Below are positions 56,283 to 64,000 of a stretch of DNA of 64,000 nucleotides, one piece after another. Position 1 is the stretch's first letter; each line of letters starts with the position of its first letter. The translations under genes were made by a program, and so were the position numbers. The DNA comes from Comamonas granuli NBRC 101663 (lineage in GTDB: Bacteria; Pseudomonadota; Gammaproteobacteria; Burkholderiales; Burkholderiaceae_C), in contig NZ_BBJX01000004.1 in NCBI RefSeq assembly GCF_000739995.1, positions 62,001 through 126,000 of the forward strand, given 5' to 3'. The notes beneath the pieces were generated by a model. The model was not told the origin of the DNA. It worked only from the letters and a program-made list of their open reading frames with translations, and did not search any database.

Positions 56283-57200
56283 ATGGCTTCATCTCCCGCA
56301 TCCCTTCCCGCACCGCCGCCGTCCTCGCTGATCGACGCCTTCGCCGATGCCCTGTGGCTGGAGGAAGGGCTGGCGCGCAACACGCTGGACGCCTACCGGC
56401 GCGACCTGGCCGCGCTGGCGCACTGGCTGGCGCCGCAGGGCAGGGGCCTGCTGCAGGCGCAGGAGGCCGATCTGCAGGCCTACTTTGCCCACCGCCACGC
56501 GCAGACGCGCGCCAGCACAGCCAACCGCCGGCTCACGGTGTTCAAGCGCTACTACCGCTGGGCGCTGCGCGAGCGCCATATCGGCCAGGACCCCACGCTG
56601 CGCCTGCAGGCCGCGCGCCAGGCCCTGCGCGTGCCCCGCACGCTCACGCAGGCCCAGGTCGAGGCGCTGCTGGCCGCCCCGGCGCAGGATACCGCGCTGG
56701 GCCTGCGCGACCGCGCCATGCTGGAGCTGATGTACGCCAGCGGCCTGCGCGTGTCCGAGCTCGTGGCGCTCAAGACCTGGAACCTGGGCTTGGCCGAAGG
56801 CGTGCTGCGCGTGCTGGGCAAGGGCGGCAAGGAGCGCCTGGTGCCCTTTGGCGAGGTGGCGCACCAGTGGCTGCTGCGCTACCTGGGCGAGGCGCGCGGC
56901 GCCATTCTGGCCGGGCAGCAGACCGACCATGTGTTCGTGACCGCGCGCGGCGCGGGCATGACGCGCGTGATGTTCTGGATGCTGGTGAAGAAATATGCGC
57001 AGTTGGCGGGCATCACGGCCCCACTGTCACCGCACACGCTGCGCCACGCGTTTGCCACGCACCTGCTCAACCACGGCGCCGACCTGCGCGTGGTGCAATT
57101 GCTGCTGGGGCATGCGGACATCTCCACCACCACCATCTACACGCACGTGGCGCGCGAGCGTCTCAAGGCGCTGCACGCCCAGCACCACCCGCGCGGCTGA
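56283..57200 (+). CDS. xerD: Tyrosine recombinase XerD
   Basis: 305-residue site-specific recombinase that resolves chromosome dimers at dif with XerC. The N-terminal SAM-like core-binding domain (about 15-105) contains LARNTLDAYRRDLAAL. The catalytic set is complete: R156 (YASGLRVSEL), K180 or K183 (GKGGKERLVP), H251 and R254 (SPHTLRHAFATHLL), H277 (LLGHADIST) and Y286 (TTIYTHV). It fits XerD better than XerC by its N-terminus and single-gene setting, but the two are close. Divergent from the TAXI gene; convergent with the EAL-HDOD gene, 12 bases apart. Confidence 0.88.
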   Translation: MASSPASLPAPPPSSLIDAFADALWLEEGLARNTLDAYRRDLAALAHWLAPQGRGLLQAQEADLQAYFAHRHAQTRASTANRRLTVFKRYYRWALRERHIGQDPTLRLQAARQALRVPRTLTQAQVEALLAAPAQDTALGLRDRAMLELMYASGLRVSELVALKTWNLGLAEGVLRVLGKGGKERLVPFGEVAHQWLLRYLGEARGAILAGQQTDHVFVTARGAGMTRVMFWMLVKKYAQLAGITAPLSPHTLRHAFATHLLNHGADLRVVQLLLGHADISTTTIYTHVARERLKALHAQHHPRG

Positions 57201-57212
57201 GCCGCCGCGCCT

Positions 57213-58484
57213 TTATGCCGTCTGCAGCAGGTCGGCCCAGGCCAGGGCCTCCAGGTGCGCCATGTTCACCTGCCGGCCCGAGAGGTGCAGCAGTTCGGTG
57301 TTGTGTGCAAAGGCCGCCTCGTCACCGCTCTCGCAGGCCTTGGTGAGCGCAAGGAAGGGGGCGAGCGGGCCGCTGTGGTGCAGCAGCGCGTCGACCACCG
57401 TCTGCGGCAGCGTGACGGTTTCGATGGCCTTGTCCAGCGGGATGCCGAGCATGGCGTCGAGCAGCGAAAAAACCCCCACGACGAAGGCGTTGTCGCAGTC
57501 CTCGGGTGCCAGCATCTGCTGGGCCAGCAGCTCCATCAGGCGCCCGCGCACCACGGCCGTGGTGCCTATGGCGGGCGCTGTGCCGCTGTTGCGCGAGGTC
57601 GTCAGCAGCAGGGCCGCCCAGCGAAAGAGCTTTTTCAGGCCGAGGATCATCACCGCGTGGCGGAAGGAGGTGATTTCCGATTGCAGGCCAAAGCCCGAGG
57701 AATTGATGAAGCGCAGCAGGTTGAACGAGAGCGTGGGGTCCTTCTTGAGCAGCTCTTCGATCTCCGCCGGGCTGGCCTGCTTGCGGATGAGGTTGATGAG
57801 CTGCAGGATGATGGCCTGCGAGGGCCGCAGCGTCTTGGTCTGCACCAGCGAGGGCTGGGCGAACCAGAAGCCCTGGAAGTACTTCACCCCCAGGTCCAGC
57901 ATGAGCTGGAACTGCTCGGCGGTCTCGACCTTTTCGGCCACCAGCTGCGCGGTGCTGTTGGCCTTGGCGAACTTCACCAGCGCCGGCGCCATCTCGGGCT
58001 TGAAGGACTGCATGTCCAGCTTGATGTAGGCGGCGCGCGGCAGCCATTGCACATAGGCGCGGCGCAGCACGTTCTGGTTGAACGCCAGCTTGAAGCCGCG
58101 CTTGATCAGCGTATCGAAATGCGCCAGCGCCGTGTCGATCGCCTCGGCCGTGGCGTTGTCCGCCAGCGTGGGGATCTCCAGCACCACCTTGTCGGGGTGC
58201 ACCAGCTCCAGGTGGCCGCTGGCCAGGCTTTCGTGCGTGCAGTTGATGAATACCACCTTCTGGCCCACGAGGGCCTCGGCGCCGCCATGCGAGAGGGCGT
58301 TGAACAGCAGGGCAGCGTCGCTGGCCGCGGTGTGCGCTTCCACTGCCGTGGTGCGGTCGTACAACTCGTAGCCAAAGACCGCACGGTGCTCGTCCACGAT
58401 GGCCTGGCGGGCGATCAGGGCGGCCATCCCATCCTCGGGGAGGGCGGTTTGCGGATCGGCGGCGGAGAGGGGGTCGTGGGTCAT
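57213..58484 (-). CDS. EAL-HDOD signalling protein (YuxH type), copy A
   Basis: 423 residues. An N-terminal degenerate EAL domain (LIARQAIVDEHRAVFGYELYDRT, then FINCTHESL and VVLEIPTLAD) is followed from about 210 by an HDOD domain (IILQLINLIRKQASPAEIEELLKKDPTLSFNLLRFINSSGFG and RHAVMILGLKKLFRWAALLL). The EAL motif reads YEL and acidic residues needed for c-di-GMP cleavage are not evident. It is therefore probably a binding or scaffold protein; the cellular role is unknown. It is a tandem paralogue of the next gene on this strand, 79 bases upstream, with the same length. Confidence 0.85.
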   Translation of the reverse strand: MTHDPLSAADPQTALPEDGMAALIARQAIVDEHRAVFGYELYDRTTAVEAHTAASDAALLFNALSHGGAEALVGQKVVFINCTHESLASGHLELVHPDKVVLEIPTLADNATAEAIDTALAHFDTLIKRGFKLAFNQNVLRRAYVQWLPRAAYIKLDMQSFKPEMAPALVKFAKANSTAQLVAEKVETAEQFQLMLDLGVKYFQGFWFAQPSLVQTKTLRPSQAIILQLINLIRKQASPAEIEELLKKDPTLSFNLLRFINSSGFGLQSEITSFRHAVMILGLKKLFRWAALLLTTSRNSGTAPAIGTTAVVRGRLMELLAQQMLAPEDCDNAFVVGVFSLLDAMLGIPLDKAIETVTLPQTVVDALLHHSGPLAPFLALTKACESGDEAAFAHNTELLHLSGRQVNMAHLEALAWADLLQTA

Positions 58485-58563
58485 CGGTATGGTGGCAGGG
58501 TCGGGCGCAATTTTTCAATTCTAGGCCGAATGCCCGCCTGTCCCGCGGCTGCGGCCGCGGTGC

Positions 58564-59835
58564 TCACAGGTCGGTCACATGGTCGGCCCAGGCCAGGGCC
58601 TGCAGATGGGCGCCGTTGATCTGCTGGCTGCTCAGGTGCAGCGTGCTCGCCGCGTGGTGGAAGGCCTCGTCGTCGCTGGATTCGCAGGCCTCGGCCAGGG
58701 TGAGCAGGTCGCCCAGGAAACCCTCGCGCCGCAGCAGGGCCGCGCTGACCGTCTCGGGCACGATCAGCAGGTCCAGCGCCGCATCCAGGGGCATGCTCAG
58801 CATCACGTCCAGCATCGAGAAGATGCCCACCACGAAAGCCTCGTCCGCCTCGTCCTGCGAGACCGTCTCCAGCGCCAGCAGCTCCATGAGGCGCCCGCGC
58901 ACCACGGCCGTGTGCCCCACGGAGGACGGCGTGCCGCTGCTGCGCGAAGCCGTGAGCAGCAGGGCGGCCCAGCGGAACAGCTTCTTCAGGCCCAGCAGCA
59001 TCACGGCCTGGCGGAACGAGGTGACTTCGCGCGTGAGTCCCAGGCCCGCCGAGTTGATCAGGCGCATGAGGTTGAAGGCCAGGCCGGCGTCCTTCTTGAG
59101 CACTTCCTCGATCTCGCTGGTGGCCGCCTGCCGGCGCACCAGGTTGATGAGTTCGAGAATGCTGGCCTGCGCGGGCGCCACCAGCTTGGCCTGCACCAGC
59201 GCGGGCCGCGCGAACCAGTAGCCCTGGAAGATCTGTATGCCCTGGGTCGAGGCAAGGTCGTATTGCTGCGCGGTCTCGACCTTCTCGGCGATCAGTTCGG
59301 CCTCGCTGCGCCGGTTGGCATAGCTCACGAGCACGGCAAGCTGGTCGGGCGCGAGCGCCGACAGGTCGAACTTGATGTAGTCGGCCAGCGGCAGCCAGGA
59401 GGCATAGGTGGACTGCAGCACCGTGTGGTTGAACGCCAGGTGAAAGCCGCGTTCGCGCAGTGCCTGCAGGATGGGCAGGCGCGCCGCCACTTCTTCGGAG
59501 GCGGCATGGCCCAGCGGCGGGATTTCGAGCACGACCTTCTCCGGGTCCACCAGTTCGAGGTGACCGCCGGTCAGGCTTTCGTGGGTGCAGTTGACGAAGA
59601 TCAGCTTCTTGCCCACCAGCTCGTCCGTGCCGGCGTGCGACAGCGCCGTGAAGACCAGGGCCACATCGCTCGCGGCCGTGTGCGCCTGGCCGGAGCGCGA
59701 CCGGTTGAAGAGTTCGTAGCCGATGACCACATGCTGGGAGTTCACGATGGCCTGGCGCGCAATCAAGGCCACCGAGGTCAGGCTGGAGTCCTGTGGCGGG
59801 GTGTGTGGTCCTGCGGAAACGGAGGGTGGTGACAT
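58564..59835 (-). CDS. EAL-HDOD signalling protein (YuxH type), copy B
   Basis: 423 residues, same architecture as its neighbour: degenerate EAL (LIARQAIVNSQHVVIGYELFNRS, FVNCTHESLTGGHLELVDPEKVVLEIP) then HDOD (ILELINLVRRQAATSEIEEVLKKDAGLAFNLMRLINSAGLG). The pair shares long identical stretches, for example around LGLKKLFRWAALLLT and AVVRGRLMELLA, so it arose by tandem duplication. ATG 59835 is the start; the open frame upstream to 60099 is noise. A TAGAAT motif lies ahead of each copy. The 218 bases between it and the carbonic anhydrase gene hold no other feature I can support. Confidence 0.84.
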   Translation of the reverse strand: MSPPSVSAGPHTPPQDSSLTSVALIARQAIVNSQHVVIGYELFNRSRSGQAHTAASDVALVFTALSHAGTDELVGKKLIFVNCTHESLTGGHLELVDPEKVVLEIPPLGHAASEEVAARLPILQALRERGFHLAFNHTVLQSTYASWLPLADYIKFDLSALAPDQLAVLVSYANRRSEAELIAEKVETAQQYDLASTQGIQIFQGYWFARPALVQAKLVAPAQASILELINLVRRQAATSEIEEVLKKDAGLAFNLMRLINSAGLGLTREVTSFRQAVMLLGLKKLFRWAALLLTASRSSGTPSSVGHTAVVRGRLMELLALETVSQDEADEAFVVGIFSMLDVMLSMPLDAALDLLIVPETVSAALLRREGFLGDLLTLAEACESSDDEAFHHAASTLHLSSQQINGAHLQALAWADHVTDL

Positions 59836-60053
59836 TGAGGGGAGATACAGACAGAAGGGGCTGGGCGGTGGGGCGCAAGCGCAAGGCGCCGCCCCAGGTC
59901 CGACGGCAGGGTTGGACCGGCGGGCACAGGGGTTTCCTGGCGCGCCAGGCGGAATGCCTGCAATCCTTACAATTCTAGGCGCTGGCGCCCTTGGGGAGCA
60001 GGGCTTTGTGTAACCAAAGACGGCCGGCGCACTCTGATTTGCAAAGGGACGAC

Positions 60054-60578
60054 ATGGCGATTTACGAACTCGACGGCGTGGCGCCGCAGGTGGCCCCATC
60101 GGCCTGGGTGGCCGACAGCGCGCAGGTGATGGGCAATGTGACCCTGGGCGAAGACGCCAGCGTGTGGTTCGGCACCGTGGTGCGCGGCGACACCGAGACC
60201 ATCACCATCGGCGCGGGCTCCAACATCCAGGACGCCAGCGTGCTGCACGCCGACTTCGGCAAACCCCTGGTGGTCGGTGAGCGGGTGACCGTGGGCCACC
60301 AGGTGATGCTGCACGGCTGCACCATCGGCGACGAGTCGCTCATCGGCATCGGCGCCGTCGTCCTCAACGGGGCGAAGATCGGCCGGAACTGCCTGGTGGG
60401 CGCAGGCGCGCTGGTGACCGAGGGCAAGGAATTCCCGGACGGCTCCATGATCATCGGCAGCCCCGCCAAGGTGGTGCGCCAGCTCACGCCCGAGCAGATC
60501 GAGGGCCTGCGCCTGAGCGCGCTGCACTACATCGAAAACGCCCGCCGCTTCAAGAGCGGCCTGCGCAAGATCGGCTGA
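60054..60578 (+). CDS. Gamma carbonic anhydrase family protein (left-handed beta-helix)
   Basis: 174 residues built of hexapeptide repeats (VADSAQVMGNVTLGEDASVWFG and following turns). Zinc-ligand histidines typical of the gamma class are present: H65 (ASVLHAD), H82 (VGHQVMLHG) and H87. The C-terminal helix (RQLTPEQIEGLRLSALHYIENARRFKSGL) caps the trimer. Such YrdA/PaaY-like proteins often show weak or no carbonic anhydrase activity, so the enzymatic role is uncertain. It starts 19 bases ahead of hslO at its 3' side, likely one unit. Confidence 0.9.
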   Translation: MAIYELDGVAPQVAPSAWVADSAQVMGNVTLGEDASVWFGTVVRGDTETITIGAGSNIQDASVLHADFGKPLVVGERVTVGHQVMLHGCTIGDESLIGIGAVVLNGAKIGRNCLVGAGALVTEGKEFPDGSMIIGSPAKVVRQLTPEQIEGLRLSALHYIENARRFKSGLRKIG

Positions 60579-60597
60579 TTACCTCTGGAACCCCGGC

Positions 60598-61584
60598 GTG
60601 TCTGAACTCCACAAGTTTCTTTTCGATGGCCTGCCCGTGCGCGGCATGCTGGTGCGCCTGACCGGCGCCTGGACCGAGATGCTGGCGCGCCGCGCCGGCA
60701 ACACCGCCACGGGCCCCTACCCGGAGCCGGTGCGGGCCTTGCTCGGCGAGATGGCTGCCGCCGCCGTGCTCATGCAGTCCAACATCAAGTTCAACGGCGC
60801 GCTGGTGATGCAGGTGTTTGGCGACGGCCCGGTCAAGCTGGCCGTGGTGGAGGTGCAGCCGGACCTGTCCCTGCGCGCCACGGCCACGCTGCACGCCGCC
60901 GTGCCTGACGGCACTTCGCTGAGCCAGATGGTCAACGCGGCGGGCGCTGGGCGCTGCGCCATCACGCTGGATCCCAAGGACCGCAGGCCGGGCCAGCAGC
61001 CCTACCAGGGCGTGGTGCCGCTGCAGGCGCTCGAGGGGCAGCCCTTCGAGCAGTTCTCCGACGTGCTGCAGCACTACATGCGCCAGTCCGAGCAGCTCGA
61101 CACCGTGCTCGTGCTCGCGGCCGATGACCGCGTGGCCGCGGGGCTGCTGATCCAGCGCATGCCCGTGCAGGGCCAGGCCAATCTGGCGGGCACGGCGGTA
61201 CCGGACGACGCGCAGGACGGCAGCGGCGAGGATTTCAACCGCATCGCCCACCTGGCGCGCAGCCTCACGCGCGCGGAGCTGCTCACGCTGGATGCCGACA
61301 CCATCCTGCGCCGCCTGTTCTGGGAGGAAAAGCTCGTGCGCTTTGCGCCGCTGCAGGGTGCGGAAGGCCCGCACTTCGCCTGCACCTGCTCGCGCGAGCG
61401 CGTCGCGCGCATGCTCCAGGGGCTGGGGCGGGCCGAGGCCGAGGGCATCGTGGCCGAGCAGGGCCGCATCGAGGTGGGCTGCGATTTCTGCGGCCAGCAG
61501 TACCGCTTCGACGCGGTCGACGCGGCGGGGCTGTTTGCCAGCGCGGCCGTGGACCAGCCGCCCGCCTCCTCGGCGCTGCAGTAG
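60598..61584 (+). CDS. hslO: Redox-regulated chaperone Hsp33
   Basis: 328-residue holdase activated by oxidation and unfolding. The substrate-binding N-terminal domain includes GEMAAAAVLMQSNIKFNGALVMQVFGDGPVKL. The C-terminal zinc centre is complete, C262 and C264 (ACTCSRERV) with C295 and C298 (GCDFCGQQYRF). The start is GTG 60598, giving the usual MSELHKFLF beginning. The next candidate Met (residue 17) would remove the first strand. Convergent with ftsB. Confidence 0.94.
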   Translation: MSELHKFLFDGLPVRGMLVRLTGAWTEMLARRAGNTATGPYPEPVRALLGEMAAAAVLMQSNIKFNGALVMQVFGDGPVKLAVVEVQPDLSLRATATLHAAVPDGTSLSQMVNAAGAGRCAITLDPKDRRPGQQPYQGVVPLQALEGQPFEQFSDVLQHYMRQSEQLDTVLVLAADDRVAAGLLIQRMPVQGQANLAGTAVPDDAQDGSGEDFNRIAHLARSLTRAELLTLDADTILRRLFWEEKLVRFAPLQGAEGPHFACTCSRERVARMLQGLGRAEAEGIVAEQGRIEVGCDFCGQQYRFDAVDAAGLFASAAVDQPPASSALQ

Positions 61585-61597
61585 CCGCCAGCGGCGC

Positions 61598-61888
61598 TCA
61601 GCGCGCCGCCGGGGCCGGCGTGTACTGCACGAAGATCTCGCCTGGCTTGACCATGCCGAGCTCGCTGCGCGCCTTTTCCTCGACCATGTCCAGGCCTTCC
61701 TTGAGGTCCTGCACCTCCGAGGCCAGGCGCTCGTTCTCCTGCGCGGCCCGGGCATTGGCGGCCTTCTGGGTGTCGATCTGGCGCTGCATCTCGTGCACGC
61801 GCGCAACGCTGCCCCGGCCCAGCCAAAGCTGGGCGTGCACGGCTGCCAGCAGGGCCAGCAGCACCAGGGGCAGAAGGCGTGAGCCCAC
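61598..61888 (-). CDS. ftsB: Cell division protein FtsB
   Basis: 96-residue bitopic protein of the FtsQLB divisome complex. An N-terminal helix (LLPLVLLALLAAVHAQLWLG) is followed by a coiled coil (VHEMQRQIDTQKAANARAAQENERLASEVQDLKEG) and the conserved EEKARSELGMVKPGEIFVQY. It lies 15 bases downstream of eno on the same strand, the usual eno-ftsB order. Confidence 0.94.
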   Translation of the reverse strand: MGSRLLPLVLLALLAAVHAQLWLGRGSVARVHEMQRQIDTQKAANARAAQENERLASEVQDLKEGLDMVEEKARSELGMVKPGEIFVQYTPAPAAR

Positions 61889-61903
61889 GGCGCTCGCGCG
61901 GGG

Positions 61904-63272
<1,369 letters not shown>

Positions 63273-63275
63273 GCA

Positions 63276-63566
63276 TTACAGGCCTTCGACGCACACCAGA
63301 CGCATGATGGCCGCGCCCTCGCGCGCCGCGCGGGCCTTGCCGTACTCGGGCGAATGGTAGAAGGCCCTGGCTGCCTCGAAGCTGGGAAACTTGGCGATCA
63401 CCACGCGCTCGGGCGTCCAGTCGCCCTCCATCACCTCCACCTGGCCGCCGCGCACGCAGATTTCTGCACCGTGCGCGGCAAACGCCGCGGTGGACCATTT
63501 CTTGTATTCCTCGTACTGCGCGGGGTTGGTGACGCGCACGTTGGCGATGATGTAGCCGCTGGGCAT
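63276..63566 (-). CDS. DUF1330 family protein
   Basis: 96-residue dimeric alpha/beta-barrel (ferredoxin-like) protein of unknown function. The pattern GYIIANVRVTNPAQYEEYKKWSTAAFAAHGAEICVRGGQVEVMEGDWTPERVVIAKFPSFEAARAFYHSPEY is textbook DUF1330. The start ATG 63566 is four bases after the kdsA stop. Sits between kdsA and eno, as in many Burkholderiales. Confidence 0.9.
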   Translation of the reverse strand: MPSGYIIANVRVTNPAQYEEYKKWSTAAFAAHGAEICVRGGQVEVMEGDWTPERVVIAKFPSFEAARAFYHSPEYGKARAAREGAAIMRLVCVEGL

Positions 63567-63570
63567 GGTG

Positions 63571-64000
63571 TCAGGCTCCAAAGTTGTTTTCGAGAAAACC
63601 GTTCTTCTTGGTGACGTCGTCGAGCGCCACCAGGGTTTCGAGCAGCGCGCGCATGTGCTTGAGCGGCACGGCGTTGGGCCCGTCCGACCAGGCTTCGGCG
63701 GGCTTGGGGTGCGTTTCCATGAACAGGCCCGCCACGCCCACGGCCACGCCGGCGCGGGCCAGCACCGGTACCATCTCGCGCGCGCCGCCGCTCACGGCCC
63801 CCAGGCCGCCGGGCTTTTGCACCGAGTGGGTCACGTCGAACACCACGGGCGCGCCGGAGTTGCGCATCTCGGCCAGGCTGGTCATGTCGGCCACGAGGTT
63901 GTTGTAGCCGAAGCTCACGCCGCGCTCGCAGGCGAGGAAGCGGTCTTCCGACAGGCCCACCTCGCGCGCGGCGGCGCGGGCCTTGTCGATGACGTTCTTC
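63571..64000 (-). CDS. kdsA: 3-deoxy-8-phosphooctulonate synthase (partial, 3' part)
   Basis: About 143 C-terminal residues are visible; the rest lies beyond the right edge. KdsA condenses phosphoenolpyruvate with arabinose 5-phosphate for Kdo synthesis. Characteristic stretches are [29 protein letters not shown] and [23 protein letters not shown] with the metal and substrate ligands. The end [14 protein letters not shown] is family-typical of the kdsA C-terminus. Confidence 0.95.
   Translation of the reverse strand, partial: KNVIDKARAAAREVGLSEDRFLACERGVSFGYNNLVADMTSLAEMRNSGAPVVFDVTHSVQKPGGLGAVSGGAREMVPVLARAGVAVGVAGLFMETHPKPAEAWSDGPNAVPLKHMRALLETLVALDDVTKKNGFLENNFGA

Overview
The window is high-GC chromosomal DNA from a betaproteobacterium, most likely Burkholderiales, family Comamonadaceae (Acidovorax/Alicycliphilus-like; genus not decided). 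The basis is the gene order: a putative PNPase tail, quinone oxidoreductase, tpiA, secG, tRNA-Leu(GAG), then nuoA-N with separate nuoC and nuoD, then DUF2818 and DUF1178. The kdsA-DUF1330-eno-ftsB block, the TAXI/TRAP genes and a ~60-bp dispersed repeat of a kind I recall from this family also fit. Genes are tightly packed and almost all coding space is assigned; there is no phage, IS element or CRISPR array.

Layout. 1-17,958: triose-phosphate isomerase, SecG, tRNA-Leu(GAG) and the whole 14-subunit respiratory complex I operon, followed by a small membrane protein (DUF2818) and a Zn-ribbon-like DUF1178 protein. 18,041-24,962: an ABCB-type exporter on the minus strand, then a five-gene branched-chain-amino-acid-type ABC importer (livG, livF, substrate-binding protein, livH, livM) ending in a strong terminator. 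24,977-34,515: housekeeping and accessory genes (Cds1-like PLP enzyme, Hsp20, MiaA, a PilU-like ATPase, a Bcr/CflA-type exporter, GdhA, MutL, DedA). 34,807-44,909: a ten-kilobase catabolic locus on the plus strand. It has a MurR/RpiR regulator, diaminopropionate ammonia-lyase, an M20 carbamoylase/amidase, a nitrilase-superfamily N-carbamoyl-D-amino-acid hydrolase and a complete Dpp/Opp-type ABC importer. 44,887-52,605: a YbfB-like exporter with divergent LysR regulator, nitronate monooxygenase, cupin, AmiC-type amidase, TsaE, QueG and an AEC transporter. 52,668-56,146: a TAXI-TRAP transporter with DUF1850. 56,283-64,000: XerD, two tandem EAL-HDOD proteins, gamma carbonic anhydrase, Hsp33, FtsB, enolase, a DUF1330 protein and the 3' part of kdsA.

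The most interesting region is 34.8-44.9 kb. The enzymes read as a pathway that imports a carbamoylated (ureido) diamino acid, removes carbamoyl groups with two unrelated hydrolases, and splits 2,3-diaminopropionate to pyruvate and ammonia. The substrate is inferred, not shown. The second theme is the dispersed hairpin-forming repeat, found in seven places. Two copies lie inside essential-type genes (mutL, miaA) and one supplies the last codons and stop of a gene. Smaller points are a LivF ATPase with Arg in place of the Walker A Lys, a likely intrinsic terminator between the TAXI binding protein and its permease, and a tsaE gene with a TTG start overlapping the divergent queG.
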